DNA from: Spirulina subsalsa CS-330
Lineage (GTDB): Bacteria > Cyanobacteriota > Cyanobacteriia > Cyanobacteriales > Spirulinaceae
DNA: 64,000 bases
Direction of reading: 5' to 3'
Assembly (NCBI RefSeq): GCF_028330765.1
Contig: NZ_JAQMTY010000145.1
Coordinates: forward strand, 1 to 64,000
Positions 1 to 7,926 of this stretch are shown here, one piece after another (within the stretch, counting starts at the first letter, position 1; every line of letters begins with the position of its first letter). Position numbers and translations under genes: made by a program. The notes below the pieces were generated by a model, which was given only the letters and a program-made list of their open reading frames with translations, was not told where the DNA came from and did no database searches.

Positions 1-138
1 AATCAGAAAGTTACGGCTAAATCTGAATTAACAGATTTGAGAAATCAGGATAAATCAATGGCGTGAGTCGTTGAGCCTAGCAACCCTCTGCAACTTTCGT
101 TGTTTGAGTGGATAAATGGTCAGGTAACTGGCTGTTCA

Positions 139-184
139 GAATCTCCCACTCTAGCCCGTAGGGTTTAGTGGGGGAGTATGTCAA
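139..184 (+). mobile_element. right-end hairpin of an IS605/IS1341-type element
   Basis: A stem with CTCCCACT on the left (143-150) and AGTGGGGGAG on the right (167-176) is followed by GTATGTCAA. That layout is typical of the 3' end of tnpB-only transposons in cyanobacteria. The frame open from base 1 to a TGA at 64-66 could be the tail of a tnpB lying outside the window, but 21 residues are too few to tell. If tnpB lies to the left, the guide-RNA (reRNA) part of the element would cover roughly 60-184. Confidence 0.45.
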
Positions 185-271
185 TATTCCTCTGCCTAGA
201 GTGATAGAAGAGAGTTAAAGTGTATCACTAAAAACCCGATTCAGAGGGTGAGTTTGAGTCACCCTGCATCC

Positions 272-298
272 ATCCCCTGCCTGGTGTGGGCAGGGGAT
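272..298. other. hairpin upstream of the peroxiredoxin gene
   Basis: ATCCCCTGCC (272-281) pairs perfectly with GGCAGGGGAT (289-298) across a 7-nt loop. No T-run follows, so it is a poor intrinsic terminator. It lies about 125 bp before the peroxiredoxin start and may be a boundary of the element to the left or part of the peroxiredoxin leader. Nothing else could be assigned between 186 and 421. Confidence 0.35.
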
Positions 299-421
299 TG
301 GGTGGGCGTGCCTGGGGGTGCAGGCGACAAGATGAGTATTTATACTCATTGTATTTAGTCCTAGATAAGAACTATTCTTAGAAACAAGCAAATCAACTGT
401 TGTTATCCCAAAGGAAAAGAC

Positions 422-949
422 ATGGCTGTTATCGAGAAAGTCCCCAGCGTTGTATTCAAAACCCGTGTTCGTGACGAATCCATCGACGGCCCGAACCCCT
501 TCCGCTGGCAAGATCGCACCACCGAAGAACTCTTCGCCGGTAAGCGTGTGGTGGTTTTCTCCCTCCCTGGTGCTTTCACCCCCACCTGCTCTTCAACCCA
601 CTTGCCCCGCTACGAAGAACTCTACGACGAAATTAAAGCCCAGGGCGTTGATGAAGTGATGTGCATCTCTGTCAACGATGCGTTTGTGATGTTCCAATGG
701 GGTAAAGCACAAGGGGCTGAAAACGTCTTCTTGCTCCCCGATGGCAATGGTGAATTCACCCGCAAAATGGGGATGCTCGTCGACAAGTCTAACCTCGGTT
801 TCGGCTTGCGCTCTTGGCGTTACTCGATGGTGGTCAACGACTGCACCATCGAAAAAATCTTCATCGAACCCGGTTATGAAGACAACTGCCCCGCTGACCC
901 CTTCGAGGTGTCTGATGCCGATACGATGCTGGCTTACCTCAAAGGCTAA
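422..949 (+). CDS. type II peroxiredoxin
   Basis: This 175-aa thiol peroxidase reduces H2O2 and alkyl hydroperoxides with glutaredoxin, glutathione or thioredoxin as electron donor, in the cytosol. The peroxidatic cysteine is C56 in PGAFTPTC. A second cysteine, C81, lies 25 residues on, the spacing of the plant PrxII cysteine pair. R131 or a nearby arginine (GLRSWRYS) completes the family pattern. Length matches single-domain Prx5/PrxII proteins, with no fused glutaredoxin. The ATG at 422 follows an AAGGAAAAG Shine-Dalgarno-like stretch. The Dps gene lies just downstream, so the two may form an oxidative-stress neighbourhood, although a decayed reading frame separates them. Confidence 0.93.
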   Translation: MAVIEKVPSVVFKTRVRDESIDGPNPFRWQDRTTEELFAGKRVVVFSLPGAFTPTCSSTHLPRYEELYDEIKAQGVDEVMCISVNDAFVMFQWGKAQGAENVFLLPDGNGEFTRKMGMLVDKSNLGFGLRSWRYSMVVNDCTIEKIFIEPGYEDNCPADPFEVSDADTMLAYLKG

Positions 950-1029
950 GGGTTAGCATTCATCCAGCATTGACCGATTCCAACAGGGGCGCGTCTGCTG
1001 TCTGTTTTCCCAATTCCGACGAGACAAGT

Positions 1030-1150
1030 ATGAACACAATCTGGTTAGGATTTGGCGCAAGTTTGCTCGCCGGGATGGGAACAGCGATCGCCTCTGGTGG
1101 GATTCGCCATTGGTGCGGCTCTACCCGGTGAGGCGATCGCAGTAGACAGG
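1030..1150 (+). pseudogene. membrane-protein remnant, possibly a ZIP-type metal transporter
   Basis: A good ATG at 1030 opens MNTIWLGFGASLLAGMGTAI, which resembles the first transmembrane helix of cyanobacterial ZIP-family transporters. The frame stops at 1129-1131. Just after a GCGATCGC at about 1085, frame +2 carries GFAIGAALPGEAIAV, another membrane-type segment ending in a PGEA motif that could echo the ZIP helix-V motif. This is best read as the two ends of a transporter gene joined by an internal deletion and frameshift. The family assignment is tentative. The remnant lies between peroxiredoxin and dps in the same orientation. Confidence 0.32.
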
Positions 1151-1232
1151 TTTAGCTTGTGTTTGCTGTTTGAGCTTAAAATCCCCGCGCCAACTGGCAG
1201 GGGAGTTATTCAAATCTTTGGAGGTTTCTCCT

Positions 1233-1745
1233 ATGACTGCAACAATTCCCAGCCAACATACGGCACAACACCATTACGAAACGCGGATCGATTTGGCCGC
1301 CGAGGTGCGATCGCCCGTGATCAACATCCTCAGCCAAACCCTGGCCAGCACCCTCGATCTCAAAACCCAAACCAAGCAAGCCCACTGGAACGTGAAAGGC
1401 CCCCACTTCATCCAACTCCATGAGCTTTTTGATCAGTTAGCCGGTGAATTAGAAGACTACGTGGACATGGTGGCCGAACGGATTACCGCTCTAGGCGGCA
1501 CTGCCCTCGGCACGGCTCGGATCGCTGCATCGGAATCTATTTTGCCAGAATATCCCCTGACGATTAGCGACGGTCAAGCCCATGTGGCAGCCTTGGCGGA
1601 ACGATTCGCCGCCTATGGCAAACATGTGCGCAGTGCCATCGACCAAACCGACACCTTAGGGGATGCCGATACGGCTGATCTTTACACCGAAATTTCCCGC
1701 ACCATTGATAAGCGTCTCTGGTTCCTCGAAGCCCACTTGGCCTAG
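1233..1745 (+). CDS. dps: Dps-family DNA-binding ferritin-like protein
   Basis: This 170-aa mini-ferritin forms a dodecamer that oxidises and stores iron and consumes H2O2, protecting DNA. The inter-subunit ferroxidase ligands are all visible: H51 (QAHWNVKGPHF), H63, D67, D78 and E82. The start is the ATG at 1233, preceded by TTTGGAGG; the longer in-frame start at 1170 lacks such a site and adds non-conserved residues. The C-terminus (WFLEAHLA) is full length for the family. The TAG stop lies in the first bases of a 126-bp inverted-repeat element (1742-1867) inserted exactly at the gene end. The presumed native terminator remains beyond it. Confidence 0.93.
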   Translation: MTATIPSQHTAQHHYETRIDLAAEVRSPVINILSQTLASTLDLKTQTKQAHWNVKGPHFIQLHELFDQLAGELEDYVDMVAERITALGGTALGTARIAASESILPEYPLTISDGQAHVAALAERFAAYGKHVRSAIDQTDTLGDADTADLYTEISRTIDKRLWFLEAHLA

Positions 1746-1867
1746 TGCAGCGTCAATGCCAAGAATCAGGATGTTTGTAGGGTGCTGTTAGCGAAGCGTA
1801 ACGCACCGTCACGTTGAGCGTTGGACATTCAAGACAATCCGAATAGTAAGTCTTGACGCTGCACTAG
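1742..1867 (-). repeat. 126-bp MITE family 1, copy A
   Basis: The element is bounded by perfect 15-bp terminal inverted repeats, CTAGTGCAGCGTCAA on the left and its complement ending at 1867. It has no coding capacity. Its core holds the imperfect hairpin GGTGCTGTTAGCG...GCGTAACGCACC. Copies of the same length occur at 11624-11749 and 60030-60155, in the opposite orientation to this one. The ends fit a TA target duplication, as for IS630/Tc1-type MITEs. The left end provides the dps stop codon. Confidence 0.85.
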
Positions 1868-1891
1868 ATCCTTAACAATACGATTTCATAC

Positions 1892-1931
1892 AATCCAAGT
1901 GAGACAAACGCCTCACTTGGATTGATGATTT
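1892..1931 (+). terminator. probable dps terminator, displaced by the MITE
   Basis: AATCCAAGTGAG (1892-1903) pairs perfectly with CTCACTTGGATT (1912-1923), and TTTT follows at 1928-1931. It lies 25 bp beyond the MITE. Without the insertion it would follow the dps stop directly. Confidence 0.6.
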
Positions 1932-2384
1932 TGGGCGGGGGGGGGGTGAAGTGGGAAGGAGAATTGCAGATTCTCGGCATTTGTGCAAAATCTTGCGGGG
2001 TAGCGTCAGAGGGTAAATGCTCTCCGCTGGGAGCTTGACAAAACGTTACAATTCACTCTAATTCAGCATAACAGGAGCGATCGCACCCTTCAATTGCCCT
2101 AAATCACCCTCAACCGCTTGCATAAATCAAACTATTATGCAGTTCTGATGCAACCCATAAGCAGCCCCAATCTATCCCGTCACTCAAAGGACAGAGGGCA
2201 ACTCCCCCACCGCCGCGTTACGGTGGAACCAACGCTGCGAACTGCAACCATTGCACCATCGCTTCCAGGAAATCGCGGAAGTGCTGCCGAGCGGCATCCG
2301 GATTTTGTGGGAACAGGTCTAGAGCTTGAATTCTGACCCGATTTCCTTAATCATCGGGACTGTTTTGCTCCCATATTGATCCCC
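1932..2384. other. gene-poor stretch with a G10 tract and a possible decayed frame
   Basis: A run of ten G residues occupies 1937-1946. An open frame of about 55 codons without a start runs from about 2165 to a TAG near 2325 and ends in protein-like sequence (LHHRFQEIAEVLP), so it may be the tail of a decayed gene. Another frame here (2118-2336, 72 aa) has poor composition and no ribosome-binding site. I recognise no gene. Confidence 0.3.
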
Positions 2385-2428
2385 AGCGATCGCACTCTTA
2401 CGCCCACAGAGTGCGATCGCTTTTTTTT
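2385..2428 (+). terminator. rho-independent terminator built from HIP1 sites
   Basis: A perfect 14-bp stem, AGCGATCGCACTCT (2385-2398) with its complement (2408-2421), is followed by eight T residues. Both arms contain the HIP1 octamer. No clear gene lies directly upstream on this strand, so it probably served the decayed frame ending near 2325. Confidence 0.7.
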
Positions 2429-2656
2429 GACCTGGGCGCGATCGCAGCCCCGGCAGAATGTGGGGTTATATTCGGTTTTCTGGATTGTCATTAACGATGC
2501 TATCAAGTAGTCCCATTTACGGCTGCCGAAACAGTGATGATTTACGGTTTCTTGCCCTTCTAGATTCGGTGTTTTCGACTGCGATCGCGCCCCTCCATTT
2601 TGCACAATACAGACATAAGCAATCAAGCTGATTTAAGCAATCGGAGGTTACACATT

Positions 2657-3109
2657 ATGGCTCTCATTCGTTGGCAACCCTTCTCTGAAATCGACACCCT
2701 GCGCCGTCAAATGGATCACCTCTTTGATGAAGTCGCAAACACCACACTCTCCGAAACCGTGGCATGGAAACCCGCCGTTGAACTGAAAGATCATGACGAA
2801 AAATTAATCTTGCGGGTGCAACTGCCGGGCATCAATGCCGAAGATGTGGACATTAACGTTACTCGTGATGGCGTTTCCATTGCCGGTCAATACCGCGACA
2901 CCAAAGAGACTGATTCCGGTCATGGTGTTTATCATTCTGAATTTCGCTATGGTCAATTTAAACGGGTCATTTCCCTACCGGTTCCGATCCAAAATGACCG
3001 AGTTACCGCTGATTTTAACAATGGTGTTTTGGTGCTGGATTTACCCAAAGTTGACGAAGCCGTTAACCGGGTGGTGAATGTGAAACTGGGCAAACCGCAA
3101 GGCGAGTAA
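2657..3109 (+). CDS. hspA: small heat-shock protein (Hsp20/alpha-crystallin family)
   Basis: This 150-aa ATP-independent holdase binds unfolding proteins and, in cyanobacteria, also membranes. A short N-terminal arm with the amphipathic helix FSEIDTLRRQMDHLFDEV precedes the alpha-crystallin domain (about 42-140), which ends in the signature GVLVLDLPK. The C-terminal tail lacks a clear IXI anchor motif but is basic. The ATG at 2657 is chosen because TCGGAGG sits 8 nt upstream; a longer in-frame start at 2600 has no such site. No CIRCE inverted repeat was seen upstream. A hairpin terminator follows at 3157-3187. The symbol follows common cyanobacterial usage. Confidence 0.92.
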   Translation: MALIRWQPFSEIDTLRRQMDHLFDEVANTTLSETVAWKPAVELKDHDEKLILRVQLPGINAEDVDINVTRDGVSIAGQYRDTKETDSGHGVYHSEFRYGQFKRVISLPVPIQNDRVTADFNNGVLVLDLPKVDEAVNRVVNVKLGKPQGE

Positions 3110-3156
3110 TCCCAGATCATTCAGCTTAGTTTGACGGTTTAAGCGCAGTCAAAGCT

Positions 3157-3187
3157 CCACATTTTCACTGAAAATGTGGGGCGTTTT
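3157..3187 (+). terminator. hspA terminator
   Basis: CCACATTTTC (3157-3166) pairs with GAAAATGTGG (3170-3179) across a 3-nt loop. GGCG and TTTT follow. Confidence 0.7.
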
Positions 3188-3224
3188 GTCATCCTCAACG
3201 GGAATCGCTACGACATTTCGCCCT

Positions 3225-3366
3225 GGTTGACTGACAAAATTAGCCAGATCCCGGCAAGCCCTCACCCTAGCCCTCTCCCGGAGGGAGAGGGAACTGGAAA
3301 AATGGATCGGCTCCCCTCGCCCTCTGGGAGAGGGGTTGGGGGTGAGGGCGATCAAGTCAGTCAACC
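3225..3366 (-). repeat. MITE family 2, copy 1
   Basis: The element has 11-bp terminal inverted repeats, GGTTGACTGAC at 3225-3235 and its complement at 3356-3366. Inside are two back-to-back hairpins of CCCTCTCCC/GGGAGAGGG type. A shorter copy lacking one hairpin lies at 14726-14841. The right terminal repeat encodes the last residues (LVD) and the TGA stop of the surE-fusion gene on the minus strand. Confidence 0.75.
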
Positions 3367-5012
3367 AGCATTTCGCCACAGGCCAGGCGCATGCCGATAA
3401 AGTCGGTGTAGTGGTTGTAGGGGTGGAAATGGTAGCGGGAAGCCGAACGGCAGAGCATCGGGTTGCTGTACCAGGAGCCGCCGCGCAGGACGCGATCGCT
3501 GTTCGGGGGAGTGTGCAACCACTTCAAACGCAGCGTTGAATAGCTTTGGCGCAACTGCTCATCCCAGATCCGCCCCGTTTGGGGAGCCGCTTGATAGCTA
3601 CTGTGCCATCGATCGCTGCACCATTCCCACACATTGCCATGGCAGTCATGGAGACCAAAGGCATTGGGCGCAAAGCTGGTCACCGGGGTTGTGCTTTCGC
3701 GCCACGGGCTTTGTTCGTCTGCTGCCACCGGGCGATAATTCGCATGATCTGGGCTGAGATGTTCCCCCCAGAAAAACGGCGTTTCTGTCCCGGCTCGGCA
3801 GGCATATTCCCATTCCGCTTCGGTGGGTAAACGGTAAAGCTTGCCGGTTTTCAAGGATAAACGGGCGCAAAATTCCACCGCATCGAGCCAGGTGATATTT
3901 TCCACCGGATGATCATCCCCGCGAAAGTGAGCCGGTTCCGGGTTCAACTCGCGGCCAACCTTATCCCACTGGGCCACAATGCGCCATTGGGCTTGGGTGA
4001 CGGGATATTTCCCGATCGCAACGGGGGCAATTTGAACGCGATGTCGTGGTGATTCTTCTCGATACCCGGTTTCTGCCTTGCTGCCCATCCAAAACTGACC
4101 TCTCGGCAACGTGATCATGTCGATGGTGAGGCCAGACGGTAAGACTTCGCACCATTCGTAGGGGTGTTGATCATCATAGTCGGCGGGGTTGGGACTGCGG
4201 AGGCTAAACCCTTGGAGGCGATCGCGATTCAGATGCTTCAGTAAGGGCGCATGGCTGAGGTCATATTGCAGGGGGGTGAGGGTGATGTAGTTTTGGCGGA
4301 TGGCTTCGACATCGGTGGGAATGTCCCCATCAACATAGGGATGAATCGGCTGCTCGACTTCTTCCACCGCTTCCCCCGCCAGCCAGTAGTAGCCCTTACC
4401 GCGAGGATCATAGCGTTGTTCAAACTGTTCGCGATAGCGCCGCAGCCCTTGGCGCGTGAGTGCGACTCCCACAATATCCGACTCTGGCACCGGGGGAATA
4501 TTCACATTCAATAAGGCCGGTTCGGGTAAGGGTACGTCGATCAGTTGGGCAAGGAGTTGCACCGCAAACCGAGCGGCCACGGAAAAGTCTTGATGTTGAA
4601 AACTGGTGAGGCTGAAGGCAATACTGGGAAATCCTTCGATCGCGCCTTCCATGGCGGCGGAGACAGTGCCGGAATAGAGGACATCAGTGCCCAGGTTTGC
4701 GCCTTGGTTAATCCCGGAGAGGACAAAATCGGGCGGTTCTTTAAGGAGGGCACTGAGGGCGAGTTTGACACAGTCCGAGGGAGTCCCCGAACAGGCCCAG
4801 GCTTGGACGGATGCGTGGTAGATGTCGGCGACGGGATCAACCCGGATCGGTTGGTGAATGGTCAACCCGTGGCCCGTGGCGGAACGTTCGCGGTCTGGAC
4901 AAACCACGGTGACGTGATGGCCGGCTTCGGCCAAGGTATTCGCGAGGGTGCGTACCCCGATCGCTAAAATACCGTCGTCATTACTAATGAGAACACGACA
5001 TGCTTTACTCAT
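3357..5012 (-). CDS. surE: SurE 5'-nucleotidase fused to an FGE/sulfatase-modifying-factor-like domain
   Basis: One uninterrupted 551-aa frame. Residues 1-265 are a complete SurE nucleoside-monophosphate phosphatase: the metal-binding pair D12/D13 in SNDDG, RSATGHG near 44-49, and [10 protein letters not shown] with N102. Free SurE proteins end about here. Residues 290-547 form an FGE-like (SUMF1/EgtB fold) domain with [32 protein letters not shown] and RVLRGGSW. Of the two active-site cysteines of true formylglycine-generating enzymes, the second is kept (C521) and the first is S516, so sulfatase-modifying activity is doubtful. The ATG at 5012 begins the conserved SurE N-terminus. The gene diverges from pheS, and its stop lies in a MITE terminal repeat. 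Confidence 0.9.
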   Translation of the reverse strand: MSKACRVLISNDDGILAIGVRTLANTLAEAGHHVTVVCPDRERSATGHGLTIHQPIRVDPVADIYHASVQAWACSGTPSDCVKLALSALLKEPPDFVLSGINQGANLGTDVLYSGTVSAAMEGAIEGFPSIAFSLTSFQHQDFSVAARFAVQLLAQLIDVPLPEPALLNVNIPPVPESDIVGVALTRQGLRRYREQFEQRYDPRGKGYYWLAGEAVEEVEQPIHPYVDGDIPTDVEAIRQNYITLTPLQYDLSHAPLLKHLNRDRLQGFSLRSPNPADYDDQHPYEWCEVLPSGLTIDMITLPRGQFWMGSKAETGYREESPRHRVQIAPVAIGKYPVTQAQWRIVAQWDKVGRELNPEPAHFRGDDHPVENITWLDAVEFCARLSLKTGKLYRLPTEAEWEYACRAGTETPFFWGEHLSPDHANYRPVAADEQSPWRESTTPVTSFAPNAFGLHDCHGNVWEWCSDRWHSSYQAAPQTGRIWDEQLRQSYSTLRLKWLHTPPNSDRVLRGGSWYSNPMLCRSASRYHFHPYNHYTDFIGMRLACGEMLVD

Positions 5013-5098
5013 GAATTCTCTGCAATCCCCTCTGAAAAATCTTGGCCTCTTGATCGCTACACTAGAAGTCAGGCCAATTACCATCAAAACTATCGTCA

Positions 5099-6091
5099 AT
5101 GTCCAATCTAGCAGCCCAACTTCAAGAATTACAGACCGAAGCCGCCAGCGCGATCGCATCGGTTCACGATCTAGCCGCCCTTGAGCAAGAACGGGTTGCC
5201 TATTTGGGCAAGAAAGGGAAACTCTCACAGATTTTGCGGGGGATGGGGAAATTAAGCGCAGAGGAGCGGCCCAAAATTGGGGCGATCGCCAATGAGGTGA
5301 AGACGACGATTCAAACTGATTTGGATGCGATGCGCGATCGCCTCGAACAAGCCCAAATCGCCGCCCAACTCGCCGCCGAAACCCTCGATGTCACCATGCC
5401 CGGCGTAGCCCGTCCCCTCGGTCGCATCCATCCCCTCAACAGCATCATCGATCGCGTCATTGAAATCTTTGTGGGCCTGGGCTACACCGTCGCCGAAGGC
5501 TACGAAATGGAAAGCGACTACTACAACTTTGAAGCCCTCAACACCCCCCCCGAACACCCCGCCCGCGATATGCAGGACACCTTCTATCTCCCCGACGGCA
5601 ACCTGCTTCGCACCCATACCTCATCGGTGCAAATTCGCCACATGGAAACCAACGATCCGCCCCTCCGGATCATCGCCCCCGGTCGGGTCTATCGCCGCGA
5701 TACCGTCGATGCCACCCATTCGGCAGTGTTCCACCAAGTGGAAATTCTCGCCATTGACAAAGGCCTCACTTTCACCGACCTCAAAGGCACGTTAAAAGAA
5801 TTTGTCCGCCAAATGTTCGGCGAAGAATTGGCGATGCTCTTTCGGGCCAGTTATTTCCCCTTCACGGAACCGTCCGCCGAAGTGGATGTGCAATGGGAGG
5901 GCAAATGGCTCGAAGTCTTGGGCTGTGGCATGGTTGACCCCAACGTGCTGAAAGCCGTGGGCTATGACCCCGAAATTTACAGCGGCTTTGCGGCGGGCTT
6001 AGGGGTAGAGCGTTTCGCGATGGTGTTGCACCATATTGATGATATTCGCCGCTTATACAGCAGTGATCTGCGTTTTTTAAATCAGTTTTAA
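5099..6091 (+). CDS. pheS: phenylalanine-tRNA ligase alpha subunit
   Basis: This 330-aa class II aminoacyl-tRNA synthetase subunit charges tRNA-Phe with phenylalanine and works as an alpha2-beta2 tetramer with PheT, which is not in the window. The N-terminal coiled coil (about 1-85) binds tRNA. The catalytic core holds motif 2 ([21 protein letters not shown]) and motif 3 ([15 protein letters not shown]). Length is normal. The ATG at 5099 is the first conserved start; 86 bp separate it from the divergent surE-fusion start, so both promoters must lie in that gap. Confidence 0.96.
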   Translation: MSNLAAQLQELQTEAASAIASVHDLAALEQERVAYLGKKGKLSQILRGMGKLSAEERPKIGAIANEVKTTIQTDLDAMRDRLEQAQIAAQLAAETLDVTMPGVARPLGRIHPLNSIIDRVIEIFVGLGYTVAEGYEMESDYYNFEALNTPPEHPARDMQDTFYLPDGNLLRTHTSSVQIRHMETNDPPLRIIAPGRVYRRDTVDATHSAVFHQVEILAIDKGLTFTDLKGTLKEFVRQMFGEELAMLFRASYFPFTEPSAEVDVQWEGKWLEVLGCGMVDPNVLKAVGYDPEIYSGFAAGLGVERFAMVLHHIDDIRRLYSSDLRFLNQF

Positions 6092-6180
6092 TGCTGAATC
6101 CGGTTCCTGGGCCGATATGATCCGGCGCGATCGCTGAAACAGCGAACCCCCTTGGCCCCCGCAAAGCCGGTGCTGAACCC

Positions 6181-6462
6181 CTAACCCTTTTGGCGGGCTT
6201 GTTTGAGCATGGCGACGAGGGTATGGTGGGCATCGTCGGAGTCGGTGAGGGTGTGGTCAAATTCAATGCGGAGCACTTCGGTGATGCCGTCAACGATGGC
6301 GTTGAGGGTCATGCCTTGGGGGTCAATATCAACCATTTCGGCGGCTTCGGTGGTGGGGCGATCGCCGTAGACTTGGGCATAGAGGGCGATCGCTTCGGCG
6401 TGGTCATCGTTCATGTGGGCACAGATGCGATCGCTAACAGCAGAGGTAAGAGGATCAGCCAT
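6181..6462 (-). CDS. DUF2470 domain protein
   Basis: This 93-aa protein consists of one DUF2470 domain, the fold found at the C-terminus of haem-utilisation (HugZ/GluTRBP-type) proteins related to split-barrel flavoproteins. The typical opening DRICAHMNDDHAEAIALYAQ and DIDPQGMTLNA are present. Free-standing forms are common in cyanobacteria, with no established function; haem or tetrapyrrole binding is an inference from fused relatives. The ATG at 6462 lies inside the end of cobK (8-bp overlap), so it is translationally coupled to that cobalamin gene, in keeping with a tetrapyrrole link. Confidence 0.85.
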   Translation of the reverse strand: MADPLTSAVSDRICAHMNDDHAEAIALYAQVYGDRPTTEAAEMVDIDPQGMTLNAIVDGITEVLRIEFDHTLTDSDDAHHTLVAMLKQARQKG

Positions 6463-7234
6463 GGTGAGGTGAAGAAAGACAACGGTTACAAAAATTGAGT
6501 ATATCGTCTTGGTTGTCGGTTTGCCGGGGATAGGCCAAGGCGGGCCGCTCAATCACAATCAATTCCACCCCCAACCGTTGCGCCACCTGTCGCTTCACAT
6601 CCTCACCCCCTGCCTGGCCCGATGCTTTCGTGACCACCGCTTCAATGCCCCACTGTTGCCACAGGGCTGTTTCTAACTCAAGGCTAATCGGGGGGCGAAG
6701 GGCGATGATTCGATCCGGGGAAAATCCGGCTTTTAAGGCCGCATCTAGGGCGATCGCACTGGGCAAAATCCGCACAAACAACGTACTCCGCGCCTGCCAC
6801 GGGGCAAGATCGGCGAGGTAGCGATAGCCAATGGTGAAGAGCAGACGGCGATCGCGCCACCCATCCCCCGCGAGGAATGTCCTCCAATCCGGCACTAGGG
6901 TCACGGTCGGATCAGGATCGCGGGGGAGTGATGGCCGTTCATAGCGGAGATAGGGGAGGTGGAGATTCTGCGCAACGGCGATCGCACTCTCGGAAATGTC
7001 CCGCGCATAGGGATGAGACGCATCGACAATGCCGCAGATCTGCTGCTCCCGCAGAAAGGCCGGCATCTGTGCCGCCGTTAATGTCCCGACATGAACCCGA
7101 TACAGGGGGTGATCAGGATATAACCGCTGCGCTTGGGGGGTGGTGACGGTGATCGCGAGGGGGATGGCATGGGGGAGAAGTTGGGCCGCGATCGCCTTAC
7201 TGTCCGCCGTCCCCCCAATCAACCAAATCGCCAT
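6455..7234 (-). CDS. cobK: precorrin-6A / cobalt-precorrin-6A reductase
   Basis: This 259-aa NADPH-dependent reductase of the corrin ring acts in cobalamin (pseudocobalamin) synthesis. It shows the CobK/CbiJ hallmarks: N-terminal IWLIGGTADSKAIA, DASHPYA at about 70-80, YLRYERP, and LFTIGYRYL. The ATG at 7234 shares one base with the TGA of the upstream coiled-coil gene (TGATG), so translation is coupled; a GTG one codon earlier is the only alternative. No other cob genes are nearby, as is usual for scattered cyanobacterial cob genes. Confidence 0.9.
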   Translation of the reverse strand: MAIWLIGGTADSKAIAAQLLPHAIPLAITVTTPQAQRLYPDHPLYRVHVGTLTAAQMPAFLREQQICGIVDASHPYARDISESAIAVAQNLHLPYLRYERPSLPRDPDPTVTLVPDWRTFLAGDGWRDRRLLFTIGYRYLADLAPWQARSTLFVRILPSAIALDAALKAGFSPDRIIALRPPISLELETALWQQWGIEAVVTKASGQAGGEDVKRQVAQRLGVELIVIERPALAYPRQTDNQDDILNFCNRCLSSPHHG

Positions 7235-7818
7235 CACTTCGAGGTCTGAGGCGGGGGCGGGGCCGGAGGTTTTGACGCTTCCAACAGTGCGACCATCTCC
7301 GGCGGCATCACATCCACCGGCGCGATCGAAGCCGATGCCGCCGCTGGCTCCGGTTCATCCTGCCGGGGGGAGGGGGGCGGCAGCGTGCCACCGCGCAGCA
7401 GCGTTAATTGTTCCATCGTGTCACCGATGACGGCCGTGAGGTTTTGGCGGGTGTAGCGGTGGTTTTCCTGTTCGTGGCGCAGGGCATCGAGGGCGCGATC
7501 GCGCTCCTGCAACACCGCCACCAACTTCTGCCGCAATTGCTCTTCGTTGCGAATCGGGGCCAATTCGGCGGCAAAATTCGTCGGGTTTTGGGCCGTCGTC
7601 TCCGGTGTGGACTGCCCGCCCCGCAATTGAGCCTGAAGCGCCTCCTGTTGCGCTTGGGCGATCTTGGCCTCTTCGCGACGTTGGCGAGCCTCAGTATTGT
7701 AGAGTTTGCGCCAATGGGTCGCGCTGGCTTGGGCCGCATCGCGATCGCGCTCCGCCTCCGCTAACGCCTGTTTCAGGGTACGAATTTCAGCGAGCCACTG
7801 CACCAACTCTTCACTCAT
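7234..7818 (-). CDS. coiled-coil protein of unknown function
   Basis: This 194-aa protein has no recognised domain. Residues 1-70 and 85-130 are charged heptad-rich helices (EELVQWLAEIRTLKQALAEAE, EQLRQKLVAVLQERDRALDALR). The C-terminal 60 residues are disordered and rich in Pro, Ala and Glu (LPPPSPRQDEPEP, KPPAPPPPQTSK). No signal peptide or membrane segment is seen. It is the first gene of a coupled minus-strand set with cobK and the DUF2470 gene. It diverges from the BrkB-family gene, with about 108 bp between starts. Confidence 0.75.
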   Translation of the reverse strand: MSEELVQWLAEIRTLKQALAEAERDRDAAQASATHWRKLYNTEARQRREEAKIAQAQQEALQAQLRGGQSTPETTAQNPTNFAAELAPIRNEEQLRQKLVAVLQERDRALDALRHEQENHRYTRQNLTAVIGDTMEQLTLLRGGTLPPPSPRQDEPEPAAASASIAPVDVMPPEMVALLEASKPPAPPPPQTSK

Positions 7819-7926
7819 TAATTCTTTCCACTCGGTAAGCTATAGGCGATTATGGCGATTATAGATCGTCCCCTCCAACTCCTTCGCCCTCCTGTTGCCA
7901 ACCGTGCCCACTGTGACCGCAAACCC

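Noticed and set aside
2351..2626. 91-codon minus-strand frame before hspA
   Set aside because: It runs through the HIP1-containing terminator hairpin, has random composition and no ribosome-binding site.
7234..7237. GTG start for cobK one codon before the ATG
   Set aside because: The ATG in the TGATG overlap is the stronger codon and gives the usual N-terminus.
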